Shown one piece after another: positions 24,156-36,970 of a stretch of 64,000 nt of DNA. Origin of the DNA: Agaricus subrufescens. Lineage: Eukaryota > Basidiomycota > Agaricomycetes > Agaricales > Agaricaceae. The DNA is taken from NCBI GenBank assembly GCA_029945375.1, contig CM057062.1:2557564-2621563 (forward strand), given 5' to 3'. A program made the position numbers and the translations under genes. The notes under the pieces were generated by a model. That model ran no database searches, had not been told where the DNA came from, and saw nothing but the letters and a program-made list of their open reading frames with translations. Every line of letters begins with the position of its first letter. The stretch's first letter is position 1.

Positions 24156-26336
24156 TGCTGTTATATTACGATCTTGACTGTGCCTTTGTGACTTTGTCGA
24201 CAAGGAATTGTTCGCCTTTCTTCTGGTTCAGTTGGGGCGTAAGTCTGAGTCGGTTAATGTCGTTTGTCTTTGATGAAAAGCCGTTTGAGTCAACAATAGG
24301 AAGGGTGCGTACGGAAGAGTAATAGGCTTGGAGTACATCAAGCAATATTTCGGGAGATGAACCTGCATCTAGAGTTGCGAACATGAGGATGATGGAAGGC
24401 TGGCGCTGGAATCCCGGCCCATACACTATTTGAATTCACGGATGACGTTTTATAGTCTTAAGTCTCCGATCTCATTAGGCCTTCATGTTTTTGTGGGACA
24501 TATAGTGACCACGTATATGAAACTCGCAAACAATGTTCCACTAATATACTTCGTTACAAAGTATGTCTAAATCCAAAACCAACTCGTATGTCCATCAAAA
24601 TGGCATATACTTGCCATTGCTGTGTCGTCCAAGTGTGGAACGACTACTCTTATGATTTGTGTTATGCAGCACCGACGAGACCTAGATTGCGGGATGGCAT
24701 TTTTGTCTTCTGTTTATACTCGACGCTGGACTGATAAGACGACGTATTCGGTGTAGTAAACTCAATGTGTCAGTCTGTATTCGATGAATCATCTCTAGCG
24801 AGACGATCGTGATCATCAAACATGTACCCATGAGTATAGCCATGGCTGTTTATATTCTTCCTCAATGTCACTTCGAAACACTAATTGTTCACACTGCGGG
24901 ATATGACCACAGCAATCGCTTCTGGAAACGCGAGTCAGCCTCTTCTTCATATCTACTTATCGCAAGTGTTATTTTACTTTTGCTACTTGGTGATGCAAAG
25001 ATGAAATCGGAGTATCTCGTGTTGCGTTGAACAAGGGATTCGAGAAAGAGAGGACGGGCGCGGCCAAGAATAGAAGTGAAGAACGATGGTGGGAAAATTT
25101 CGAGTCATACTGTTTGTCTTTCAAGTCGGAGGTTTTCGGAATAATGAGAGAGCGAGGCGACCCAAGACCAGAAGGATATATATGGTAATTGCGTACGGGG
25201 TGTTTGAGGGAAAGGACAAGGCCGAACTTACCATTTGCGATTAGATACTTTTGTGGTAACATTGATATGCGTCTGGACATAACCAGCGGCATTGCATTTC
25301 TCGCTGCTATTGATTATCTTTCAAGAAGCTACGTGACACACCTCAGTTTGTTGACTACTGGGAAAGATATATTATACTAGAATGCACCTGTTGTTGAATT
25401 GTATGTGGAAGGAAGTTGAATGCAGACATACTGTTTTGTCAACATTGATCGAGAGCGACGCACAGCACTAGTCTCATACTTTATGTATTTTCCTTATCGT
25501 TTGATGTCACAGTAGCGTTAAAACAACAAATGTAGTAGGATAAATGAACACGCATCATGATGATAAGTAGTCCATGCGGGTGCCAGAGATCGAAGAAGGC
25601 GGGTGTTTGATTTGTAGGGTGGAAGCTACGAAATGCAAGGTCAACTAAACATGGAGATGTCAATAGGTCATATCCACTTCGTTGTCGAAAGTTTGGCAGT
25701 CGATAAATTCAATGGGCCGATGGGATAGGCGAGCACGCCAACCTGGCATTCAAGGGATAGTACTGGTCTGCCAGTGCTCGTGCATGGCGGAGCCTTTATG
25801 CATCAAATACGAAATTTACTTGTATGAGCAGCTCGGCTGCTACACACACCTTGTAGCCTCGCTCGTTTCTCGATCACAGCCCAGATGTATGGTGATCGTG
25901 ATCGGTGAAATTTCAAATCGAACAGTGCTGCCCTGGATCACGTGAAACTGATCGCGGTTGACGTTGAGGCTCGTGGAGTGTCCGCTGTTTGCCTGCGTAT
26001 CAAGGTAAGTCTTAGTTCCTTGCATTTTTTATACAATGAATGATAGCTCATTGGCTCTCAACCGCTGTCCCCTTTACTCCCTATTTTGCTGCATCAGCTC
26101 GGGATCTTTCCTCTACTGGGGTACTCGGTAGGCCTCAACAGAACGCAGTAAGAGAGGAGCGACACAGGTACGAGGGCATCAGTGCATATTTCCGAGAAGC
26201 TGATGGTCTCTCTCCCCTACTACAGGCCTGCGCGAGATATATATAGCAAGCGCTGGAACTGCCTCATGTCGAATTCAGCTTCTCTGGGCGAATAAACTCC
26301 GACATCCCTCTCTCTCCTTCCTTCCGCCGCGTTCTC
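24156..26336. repeat. duplicated spacer unit between copies E and F, with promoter of F
   Basis: This is the sister of 19007-21210 and collinear with it along almost all its length, with small indels near 25750-26000. It has CACGTG at 25939-25944 (GGATCACGTGAAAC) and a TATA block near 26235-26255, about 90 bp before the ATG of F. The minus-strand frame at 24969-25292 matches the one at 19797-20132. No independent gene is supported. Confidence 0.6.
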
Positions 26337-29288
26337 ATGCGCATACCCAAGTTCCTACGCTTTGGGCGTTCACGTTCAAGAACTCCAGCACCGGCAGATT
26401 CTGAGGATGCCAGTCATGTCTCATCATCGCACTCTCCTCCTGCCTCGCGTGCCTCGTCCTCTCGTCTTCCCTCGAACCTTCAGACATCTCAACAAGGTAT
26501 GGTTTTTCGATCAGTACGCGGGTTCGGCACTCACCATCCCAATTAAACCCAATGCTCCCCCTACCACTGGCACAATGGCGGGATATTCGGCTACCCAACT
26601 CGATCACTCATCACTCCAAACTAAATCAGCAGCAATAACCAAGGATCCCCAAACCACACCAACTCCTAGTGCCGGCAGCTCGTTCACCCAATCTCCTATC
26701 CCAGTCACCCCAGGGACAAAGCTGTCATCCGGACGATGCGATCTATTAGCCGTCCCTCAGCAATATTCAGCGCCTGTGACGGGATCCCAACAGTCTCTAG
26801 TCTCCCCACCAGTGACGGTCAGCTTCCCGTACACCTAGTCCATGAATGATGATGCTGAAGTGTTCTTCCCCCCTTGACAGAACCCATCGGTTAATCGTTC
26901 CGGTACACTATACGGCGTTCAGAACACTAGTGACTCAAGAAATGTATCTATTGACGGTAACGATAACACAGGTGCAAGAGTTTCGTTTGATACCTAACAC
27001 AGTAACACTGACTGTAGCTGTAGTCCACTACATGAACTTGAATACTGTTGTTAGTGTGAACAATAACTGTAAGGAGATGTCCTTGGCGTACTATTTTCTC
27101 TGACGATATTATGTGCTAGTTTTGAAAACACTTCTGCAGGAGACAATACCTGGGGCAGCATTCGACTCTTCCGCCCGTGATCCTCCGCCACGGTGCCACC
27201 CTGGAACCCGTTTGGCCATCTTGGATCGATGCGTGACTTTCATCGTCAACTGCAACGATGAAAGGAAGATGCGCTGGGTGGTCGGTGCTGCTGGAGTTGG
27301 AAAGTCAGCCATCTTGCAAAGTGTCGCCGAGCGCCCACTCCCAGCAGGAACTTTGCGCGCATCAATCTTCTTTTTTGTGCATGGCCGCAGTGATGGATCC
27401 AAGGCCATCGTAACACTTGCTTATCAACTCGCAGTTGAGTGCGAACCTTATCGTGTATTCATCGAGCTTGCACTTGCTCGTGATCCATCCCTTCTTCAAA
27501 AGGCCATGTCAGTCCAATTTAACAAGCTGATTGTTGAACCCTTCATTCACCACCCGCCGCTGAAATCCATTGGCCGTGTCTTGATCATAATCGATGGCCT
27601 GGATGAATGTGACAACCAACGTACCCAGGAGGAGCTTCTCCGCCTGATCTCAAATCTCTGTATCACCATCCCATCCTCTCCCCTTGTATGGTTGATTGCT
27701 AGTCGCCCTGAGCCCCACATTACATCGTTCTTCAATCGAAATAACGTCAAATCAGCGTATGAGAAGGAGGAAATCCCGGTTGATTCTGATGAAGCTCGAG
27801 AAGATGTAGAAAGATTTCTTCGTGCCGAACTGACGAATATACAAACCGACTTTGGACTCAATCTCCGAGTTCAATGGCCCGCTGAGCAGGACTTTTGGAA
27901 ACTTGCTGAAGCTTCTGGCGGCCTGTTCGTATATGCGCAAACAGTCGCGAAATACATAGGGGATCCTCACGTAGGAAATCCGAAATCGCAGCTGGATGAC
28001 GTACTGAAAGTCATTGACGCTCATCCACTTCATGGTTCGCGAGAGCATCCGATGGCGCTACTCGATGCCCTGTACGCTCAGATCCTGTCCAAAGTCCCTC
28101 TGGATGCAAGGTCCAATATGCGAAAGCTCCTGTTGGCATTAATTGTATTCTGGGACAATATTTCCCAGGTAAACGGGCAGTATTTCATTATGCAATGTAA
28201 TTGGTTGGGCATAACGCCTGATGACGCGTATGCTGCTCTTCGACATCTTTTCTCCGTTTTGAAGGTCCCTCCACGCGATGAAGCTCACGTAACCCACCTT
28301 GAGTATTTCCATAAATCCTTCATCGACTACATTCGTGACTTCGCTCGATCCGGATTTTCTCCTGATATCGAACAAGAAGCCCAACAACTCAACACTGAAT
28401 GTGCATTCAGGGTACTTAACCAGGCTCCTGATTCTATTCGCTTGGGTGACGTTGATAGTGATGCTTGGGGTTCGGATGGGATAGGAACACTAGTAGATGG
28501 TACTGGGTCAGGGTGCAACATTGCGCTCACCTGGTCGGTGGGCGATGAAATGGACTGGGATGACAATAACACACGGGTGTACATGTATAAAATGGCCATT
28601 GCAAGCATTGTGGAAGGGGTTAGGAATCAGCAAAAAGCGTTCTATAATGTGTTCTGCATTCGTCTCTTGGCCACGCGCTTTCAGTCTTATGATTACGGTC
28701 GTGTTGAACACTTGCACCAAGCTGTGTTTGTGAGTACTTATATCCCTACCTGGGCGCCATACTAACATTACGCGTTAGGACAAATCTCGTTATCACGAAT
28801 TTATGGAACAAGGCCTCGTTAAGCAGATACCGGTCAAAGCCCTGAATTTTTCGGATGTTACATGGGGCGCTGAGTTGCAGTTCAACCGCCCCATGACGTC
28901 CCCGATCAATCTACCTGACCCCTGGAATCCATCTTGTGAAGTGAGCGAAAGACTTTTGCTTGCCTTAGCTTATTGACGTCGCATCATGCAGCACAAACGA
29001 GAAGGTGAATGGGGAGAAAATGAGCCCAAGGCCTGGAGAACTAAATTTGACACGGAAAACAGTGACGATGGTTGGTGCGATTTCTGTTGTCAACGGTTAG
29101 AGCACCAATTGGAAAATTGGCAAAATAAAGTTCCGGATCATCCTGTACTGGTTCTGTTCACTTCAGCTGGACAAGGTTTCGCAGAATTCAAATTTGTTGA
29201 TGAGGAAGATGGTGTTTCGGAGTGGACGTATTGGCTTGTGCATAGATTTACGGAGGAGGAGCAGAAAGAGTTGGGAAGTACTGTATAA
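26337..29288 (+). CDS. NLR-like NACHT NTPase, copy F
   Basis: Certain exons are 26337-26496, then exon 3 at 26881-26971, 27024-27068, 27120-28729, 28779-28940 and 28992-29288. Exon 2 ends at 26817, but its start is unsure: the acceptor used in E is missing, and the next phase-compatible AG would start it at 26630, giving about 850 residues. An in-frame ATG at 26575 (MAGYSATQLDH) is an alternative start. The NACHT exon is open with Walker A, Walker B and YFHKSFIDYI. Its middle block is of the NRNNVKSAYEKEE type shared with G, H and I, while its last third matches D. The tail carries CDFCC and EFKFVDEEDGVSEWTYW. Confidence 0.85.
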
Positions 29289-30117
29289 TGTTGATATATT
29301 ACGATCTTGACTGTGCCTTTGTGACTTTGTCGACAAGGAATTGTTCGCCTTTCTTCTGGTGACATGAAACAAGCCGTTTGAGCTAATAATAGGAAGGTTG
29401 CATACGGAAGAGTCGCAGGCCTAGTATTGTTCTGCTATACCATCCACGACGGTACAAGGCTAATTCTAATACAGATATCTGAGGAAGCGATCTTTATGCA
29501 AAATGTGCACAGAGAATCGCTATCTACATTGAGCGACTCACGCTAATTGTCGCATCGTCAACTCTAGAGTATATAATTGTGTTTCTGATTAAACCGCCAT
29601 GTAGACTCCGAGGTTCACTCCTACAGTAAGTCTTACGCACAACTTGTATTGAAATTCCTTGACACTCAGCCTGAGTGATTTGAAAGTTTTACTTTGGTCT
29701 AATCAACTTCCTTCTTGCCGCATTGGACAGTATAATCACATTCCTGTCTCTCATTCCAACATATAATGTCATACCACTGGGGGAGCTTTTTAGATGAAAT
29801 TCGAGGCGAATGAAATTGGATAACCCTGTGGGTAAGATTTACCCTGTCACTTAGGATTGTGATTGTGGGTTTGAGTTTTTGCTGTTACTTTAGATAATAC
29901 TCCTAAGGCTCGGCAAGATAGAACTCGGGTCGTACACAATTTTGAAAGACGTAGAGTAGGAAGAGCAACATCTGAAACACCAACTCCACAAATTGCGACC
30001 AGAGTCCCTTCCCTGAGACACTTGGATAATCCGGTGTCCCCATTTAAGAAGTAGGAGCCAATATCTCTCACATCCACCCTCATTGCTCAGTCCTCAAGTC
30101 TCGAGGTAAGACAACAG
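29289..30117. other. spacer after copy F, no NLR gene
   Basis: The first 100 bases match the 3' flanks of other copies and the match is then lost. The rest is AT-rich with only short open frames. It probably includes the promoter and 5' leader of the small gene that follows. I see no clear element. Confidence 0.4.
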
Positions 30118-30730
30118 ATGTCTCATCTAATTACTCTGCTTTTGACACCTTGGTTTTTAGAATTGATGCCTTTAAAAGATCAGCATTTTGAAGACTTGGT
30201 CACAAGTTGTAGCCGTACGGACATATGGATTGATATGCAGTTGAAACATCTAAAAGAAGAAATAAAATGGTTAGGGTGTCAGATTGCAGATATCCAGATG
30301 CGGCTTAGTGAGGTTAGTACTACCTTTCTAGTAATACTCGTTACTTTGTTAATCACTGAATCTTTGACAGGATGATAGTAACAAGGAGGTGCTTGCACAA
30401 CAAGACTCACTCAGATTGGGCCAAAAACAACTTTTGAAACGTTATCAACGCCACCTTCCTCCAGATTTCGATCATCTCAGTCCTCATTCTAAAGCTGATA
30501 CCTTATTCAAGAGGCTAAGCGCAACTGACAAGTCGCTACTTCAGTTGAGAGATGTTCAAATGTTGTTTAGAGTAGAGAGAGCAGATTTTCGTGACTCTGT
30601 ATGGGGAAGAGGAAATATTGTGAGGAAGGGAAGGTATCGTAGTGCGATTCAGTCTATGGAGGAGCAGGACCCACAAAAGTCACTGGATAGGATCTTTGAC
30701 GTCATTGATTGGAAGGTAGACGATGTATAG
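30118..30730 (+). CDS. small hypothetical helical protein
   Basis: Two exons (30118-30312 and 30371-30730) with a 58-nt GT-AG intron in phase 0 give about 184 residues. The start may be further downstream. The sequence is charged and predicted helical, with motifs LKHLKEEIKWLGCQIADIQM and LLKRYQRHLPPDFDH, and a tail SMEEQDPQKSLDRIFDVIDW. No family is recognised. It has no resemblance to the NLRs and interrupts the array between F and G. A decayed copy of its 3' end lies near 42016-42150, so it was duplicated together with the flanking DNA. It may be a small lineage-specific gene or the remnant of a mobile element. Confidence 0.6.
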
Positions 30731-30759
30731 TATTAGAATATATTGTAATATTGTAGTTT

Positions 30760-31080
30760 CCAGTCGCTTTCTTGTTCCTCTCTGTAACCTCCGGCATCAA
30801 TCTAACCTCCGTCGCAGCCTCCGCCAAATAATGCTTCGACTCCCCCATCATCCTCTTCAAACTCGCAGCTGTCCACCTCACATGGTCATCTCCAATCGAA
30901 TACTACAACCTATAGCCATCGTCAACCACCCCTCCATAGCACCAGCCGTCAAGATACATGCTACTCAACTGGCTCATACTCAACTCGCAATGACTCGACT
31001 TCAAAAATGCTTCATCTTTACACACTTCGGGTATCTTCTCCCCCTGATCCTGGTGTATGCGTTTCTAGAGGCCAAACAAT
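30760..31080 (-). pseudogene. minus-strand coding relic, copy 1
   Basis: Read on the minus strand, this stretch gives protein-like sequence around VDDGYRL, then TAG, then YSIGDDHVRWTAASLKRM and KHYLAEAATEV. The second copy at 42151-42470 shows the matching GVVDNGYKL, TAG, RSIGDEHVRWTVTSLKRK. The same in-frame TAG in both suggests that the break came before the duplication, or that an intron boundary lies there. The family is not recognised. Confidence 0.4.
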
Positions 31081-31082
31081 GA

Positions 31083-32418
31083 CGACCTACGCTCTGTCCA
31101 AAGTCGAATATTGAATATGCCTCTAAACGGCTTTCCTACAGAGCCCTCAAAGACGAATAGGATTTGACTCCATTCGCAGATCCAGCATTACCCCAGTCCA
31201 TTGTTTACTCTCTCGACTGGCACTCCTGATTACCTCTGTCCAACCCAACTTGAATGTCTCCGTTTGAGCAGACTTGTAAGTTACACCCACCGTTCGTCTT
31301 CCAGGTCTGATGTTTTCGAAATCATGAGATAACAGGACCACCAAAGATCAAGGCATATAGTGGTTGCGTACAGGGAGTTTGTGACGGGGAGGACGAGGCT
31401 AGACTTAGTCGGTTGTGATTTGAAACTTTTTGAGGCGACATTGATATGCGTCTAGATTCAACTAGCGAAATTGCACTTTTGTTTTATGTCTGTTGATTGA
31501 CCTTTAAGAAGATGTGTGACACATCTGAGCTTTTGGATTACCGAGAAAGATAGAGCGTATTGGACATGTATTCGGCGTTGAATCGTATGTGGAGGGAAGT
31601 TTGAAAGCAGACATATTGTTGCTGATGGTTAGTTGAGAGCGATGCGCAGGGAGAGACTCATACCGTATGTTCTTGGATAGGTGAATGTTGATGTTGCTAT
31701 AACGTTGAACTGACAAATGTGGCGGGATAAATTAACGCTTACCATGACGATAGTACATGCCACTGCCAGAGGATCAAGAGTGCTGAGGTGTGATATACAA
31801 GGTGAAGCCTTTTAGATACAATCACGAAAACATCGATAAAGTATATCCATCTCTTGTTGTAGAAAGCTAAGTAGGGCTGAATTCACCGGGCTGATGGGAT
31901 AGGCGAGTACGGCGACCTAGCCTTCCAGGAGATAGTACCAGTTTGTTGGTGCTTGCATGCGGCGAAGGTCCCGTGTTAAGCGTCAAATATGGAAGTCAGG
32001 ATGAAAATGCAGACAGCGAATATGATCATGCCGACCCCCGCTGCGCTGCTTCAAGCCACTATATGCGCAAGTTGGATCGAGATCACCAAGTAGTCACGTG
32101 GATGATGTTGTGAGCGGTGGCTGCGCAGTGTCAAGCTTCTGTTTCTATAGCGCAACAGTATACCATTCAACGACTTTGTGCTGCCTCACCCCTGTCTGTC
32201 TTCAATCTGAAATCTTTGCTGCACAAGGGTGATCAGTAGGCTGCGACAGAACTTAAGACGGAAGGAAAGAAGAGCGATGCGGCCCACGTATCCATGCTAG
32301 AAGTCACTAACCCAAATATATTGCAGGTGCTGGAGCTCCCTCACGTCACTGCATCTTCTCCGGGTGGACAACCTCCCACAGGCCTCCCTCTGCTCCCCTC
32401 CGCTGCGCTCCCATCCAC
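31083..32418 (+). promoter_or_regulatory. spacer and promoter region of copy G
   Basis: The spacer is similar to 42480-43829 before copy I and more loosely to the spacers of D-F. CACGTG is at 32095-32100 (GTAGTCACGTGGATG), 319 bp before the ATG. A TATA-like AACCCAAATATATTGCAGG lies near 32308-32326. From here on the arrays use this second promoter type (CACGTGGATG and AAATATAT) instead of the CACGTGAAAC and TATATATAG of D-F. No gene is visible. Confidence 0.55.
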
Positions 32419-35400
32419 ATGCGCAAGTTCTTTCACTTTGGTCGCTCGCGGAAGAAAACTCCAGTCCCAGCAGACTCGAGAGACCCCAATCGCATCCCAT
32501 CGCCTAATTCTCCCCCTGCCACACATGCCTCATCCTCCCGTCCCTCTTCCGGCCCTGGGCCATTCCAGCACGGTATGCACCCTTAAACCAGTGTCATTGT
32601 CAGGTACTCACCATCCGAGTTGATCTCACTGCTACTCCCCCCTCTGGCATCCTGCTGGGCGCCTCAACTACTCAACCCGATCATGAATCGTTACCTGCCA
32701 CCACCCATGCAATCCTCGAAGATCCCCATCTTGCATCAACTGCAAATCTCAGTGGTTCAGTTAACCAGTCCCCTATCTATGCTTCTCCACAAGCAAATGC
32801 ATCATCCGAACACCGCAATCTATTGGTTGTTCCTCAACATTTGCCAGCGCCTACAACTGGATTGTCGCAGTCATCACTGACACCAGCAATAACGGTCAGT
32901 TCCTGTTAACTAGCCCGTAAAGAGACCCACTGAAAGGCTTTTCGCTACCTCCGTGACATTAGTCTGGTATGCTCTATGGTGTTCAGAGCACACAAGAGTC
33001 AAGAAACGTATCTGTTGGTGGTTACTTGAACACAGGTGAAAACATTCTATCGCATATTCGATGCGTTGACACTGAGCAATTACTGCTAGTCAATTACATG
33101 AATACTACCGTTGGCGGAAATACTGCCTGTAAGAAATAGTCTTTTGCATATCATTTTGCCTAACGATTATCTACCTTAGTTATGGAGAAGCTTCTAGAGA
33201 AAACAATACCGGGTGCAGCATTTGATTCGTCCGATCGTGATCCGCCTCCGCGGTGCCATCCTGAGACCCGCCTGGCCATCTTAGAACGATGCGTGACTTT
33301 CATCATCAATTGCAACAACGAACAGAAGATGCGCTGGGTGTTCGGTGCTGCTGGAGTTGGCAAGTCAGCCATCATGCAAAGCGTCGCTGAGTACCCACTT
33401 CCCACGGTAACTTTGCGCGCATCGATCTTCTTTTTTGTCCATGGCCGCAGCGACGGGTCCAAGGCCGTCATAACACTCGCTTATCAACTCGCGGTCGAGT
33501 GCGAGCCCTATCGTCAATTCATCGAGCACGTGCTTGCTCGTGATCCATCCCTCGTACAAAAGGCGATGACAGTCCAATTCAACAAGTTGATTGTCGAACC
33601 CTTCATTCACCACCCACCACTGAAATCCATTGGCCGCATCTTGATTATAATCGATGGCCTCGATGAATGTGACAACCAACGTACCCAAGAGGAGCTTCTC
33701 CGCCTGATCTCAAATCTCTGCATCACCGTCCCATCCTCTCCCCTGGTATGGTTAATCGCTAGTCGCCCTGAGCCCCACATTACATCCTTCTTCAATCGAA
33801 ATAACGTCAAACTAGCCTACGAGAAGGAGGAGATCCTGGTTGATTCTGACCAAGCTCGGGAGGATGTGGAAAGATTTCTTCGTAGTGAACTGACGAGGAT
33901 ACAAACCGACTTTGGATTGAATCTTCGAGTTCGGTGGCCCTCTGAGCAGGACTTTTGGAAACTTGCTAAAGCTGCGGGCGGATTATTTGTATTCGCACAA
34001 ACGATCACGAAGTGCATAGGGGACCCTCACGCTGGAAATCCGAAATCGCAGCTCAATGACGTACTGAAAGTCATTGACGCTCATCCACTTCTTCATGTTT
34101 TGCGAGAACACCCGATGGCGCTACTTGATGCCTTGTATGCTCAGGTCCTGTCCAGAGTCCCTCTGGAAGCCAAGTCGACCATGCGAAAGCTCCTTCTGGC
34201 GTTAGCTGTATTCTGGGAAAACATCTACCGGCAGGACGCGGACAATTTCCTTATGCAATGTAATTGGTTGGGTATAACCCCTGATGATGCATATGCTGCT
34301 CTTCGACATCTTTTCTCCGTTTTGAAGGTCCCTCAGCGCGATGAAGCTCATAGGGAAACACTCAGGTATTTCCATAAATCATTCATCGACTACATTCGCG
34401 ACTTCACTCGATCTGGATTTTCTCCTGATATCAAACAAGAAGCCCAACAACTCAACGCTGAGTGCGCATTAAGGGTACTCAAGCAGGCTCCTCATGGTGT
34501 TCATTTTGGTGCCATTGGTTCTCATTTAGGTAGGGTAGGAATACTAGCAGATGGTCCTGGGTCCGAGTGTGACATTGCACTCACCTGGTCAGCGCATGAC
34601 GAAATGGATTGGGATGACAATCGAACAAGGGTGGAAATGTATAAAATGGCTATTGCGAGTATTGTGGAAGGGATTAGGAATCAACAAAACGCATTCTATG
34701 ATGTGTTCTACATTCGTTTCTTGACAACGTGCTTCTATTTCTTTTATCACGATGGTATTGAACACTTGCACCAAGTTATTTTTGTGAGTATCTATAGTCC
34801 TCTATTGGTGTGACGCTAAGATTACGCGTTAGGACAAATCTCGCTGTGACAAATTCATGGAACAAGGCCTCGTCAAGCGGGTACCGGTCAAAGTCCTGAC
34901 ATTTTCAGATCTTATGTGGGGGGCCGAGTTGCGGTTCAACCGCCCCATGATGTCCTCGGTCAATGTACCTGACCCATGGTATCGATCTTGTCGTGTGAGC
35001 AAAAGGTTTTTACTTGCCTGAAGTCTATTGACTCTGCATCGCGCAGCATCAGCGACAAGGTGAATGGGGACAAGATAAGCCTCTAGCCTGGACCACTACA
35101 TTCTGGATCCGGAGTAATGAGCGCGACGTGCGCTCGGATGAGGATGTGAACTTGGATGAGGATGTGAACTCGGATGATGACATGAGCTCGGATGGCGCTA
35201 TAACCTGGATTAGCAACAAAAGATGCAATTGTCATAGGCGGTTAAAACGGCAATTGGAACACTGGAAGACTACAGTTCCGGATCACCCGGTCCTCGTTCT
35301 GTTCACCTCAACTGATCGATGTTTTGTAGAATTCAAATTTGTTGATGAGGAAGATGGTGTTTCGGAGTGGACATATTGGCTTATGCATATTTTTACGGAG

Positions 35401-35433
35401 GGGGAGCGGAAAGAGCTGGGAAGTGTTGTATGA
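32419..35433 (+). CDS. NLR-like NACHT NTPase, copy G
   Basis: Exons are 32419-32572, 32620-32894, 32963-33035, 33090-33128, 33180-34783, 34833-34994 and 35047-35433, 897 residues, with all phases consistent. The leader is of the second type (MRKFFHFGRSRKKTPVPADS), shared by G to K. The small exons give GVQSTQESRNVSVGG and NYMNTTVGGNTAF. NACHT motifs are intact: Walker A GAAGVGKS, Walker B IIIDGLDEC. The last exon is longer than in sister copies because of an Asp/Glu/Ser repeat (SDEDVNLDEDVNSDDDMSSD) built from an imperfect 18-bp DNA repeat. It lies just before the cysteine pair, which reads CNCHRR here instead of CxxCC. The tail ends EWTYWLMHIF. Confidence 0.9.
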
Positions 35434-36970
35434 TGGTGTTATTATGATTTTGAATCTGCTTTCGTTACCCTTGAATGCGAGGAAGAGTTTGTATCTTTTT
35501 TTTGTCCTTTTCCGTTAGACCACGAGTCTGGGTCAGTTGATGTTGCTTGTGTTCTTAATGCATAGTTTCAGAGCAATGATAGGCAAGTGGTACGTCGGGC
35601 GGAACTGCATCTAGAGTTGGGAAAATGAGGACGATGTAGGGCTGGTGCTGGAATCCTGGCCCATAGAATGTTGGAATTTACAGACGGCGTTTTATAGTTC
35701 TAGGTCTTCAATCTCGTCAAACTTGAAAGACAATTTTCTAATGATATACTCTATGACAAAGTGTATTCAATGAAAAACCAGCTTTTGCGTCTGGTTGATA
35801 CTTACCATTGCTGTGTGATTCAAGTCTAGAAGGAATACTATTATCATTCATGTTACGCAGTAACGACGAGACCGCAATTGTGAGATATTTTTTTGCCTTT
35901 AGTTTATTCTCGACCCCCGGCAGATGAGACGAAGTATTTAATGCTTTTAATTCAATATGTTACTCTGTGCTGGATCATTCAATTCTGACGAGATGAGATT
36001 GATTGTAGTACATGTATCGGTAGGTTTAGCCAAGGTTGCTTATATTCTTTCCTAAAAGTCAATTCAAACCACCAATTGTCCACGCCGCGCGAGATGACAA
36101 AGGTAATTGCTTCTTGAATTGCGAGCCAGTCTCGTCTTCACATCAATTATTCTGGGTGTAATTTTGCTGACGCTACTTGGTGATGTAAAAGTAAAGTCAG
36201 AGAGCTTTGCGTTGGGCTAAATGAGGGGACTGAGAAAGAGAGGACGGTGGCGGCCAGAAGTGAAGGAAACTGGTGGACAAATTTGGGGTAATACTGGTGG
36301 TTTTCAAGGTCTGAGGTTCCAAAAAACGAGAGAGTTAGTCCACCAGGGACCAAAAGAGTGCAATGGTTGCATACAAGATGTCTGACATGAAGGAGGCAAG
36401 ACTTATCATGAGTTACGGATGTGTGATCACACACTCTGGCGATATTTATATGTGTCTAGATTCGACCAGTAGAATTACATTTAGTTTCGCTGTTGTTGGT
36501 TGGCCGTCAAGAGGCCATGTACTGTCACTGTAGCGTTGAGGCGACAGATGTAGTAGAATAAATGGACGCGCACCATGGTGATAGTCCATGCTGCTGCGAG
36601 AGGGTCAAGAAGGCAGGTGTTTAATTTGGAAGGTGTAACCTACGAAATACGAGGTTAACCAATCATGAGAATGTTGATAGATTGTATCCACCTTGTTATC
36701 AAAAGTTTGTTGGTCGTTACATTCACCAAGCCAATGGGATAAACGAGTATAGCGACATAGCCTTTGGGGGATGACAGTACCGCACTGGTCTTGTGCTTGC
36801 GCGTGGCAGAGGCCTTGTGCTACACGTCAAATGCGAACGTTACAATGAAAATGGAAAGACCTGATATTACCATAACGATACCAGCTAAGCTGCTTCAACA
36901 CACCATGTACATGAGGCCTCGCTCCTAACTTACAGATGAATACCACGAAGCAAGTTGGATCGAGAATCGA
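35434..36970. repeat. duplicated spacer between copies G and H, left part
   Basis: This is the 3' flank and spacer, homologous to the spacers after copies D, E and I (shared blocks around GATATACT..GACAAAGT, the ACGAGACCG region and CCACCAGGGACCAAAAG at 36339). No gene is supported. The minus-strand frame at 36147-36434 aligns with the other spacers but has different stops. Confidence 0.5.

Noticed and set aside
26362..26838. 158-codon frame over exons 1-2 of copy F (also in E) as a separate gene
   Set aside because: Exon 2 is in this frame but exon 1 is not. The frame is open across the intron by chance, and the exon model explains the conservation.
30723..31082. 119-codon plus-strand frame after the small helical-protein gene
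   Set aside because: The better protein-level conservation with the second copy is on the minus strand; the plus frame has no counterpart there.
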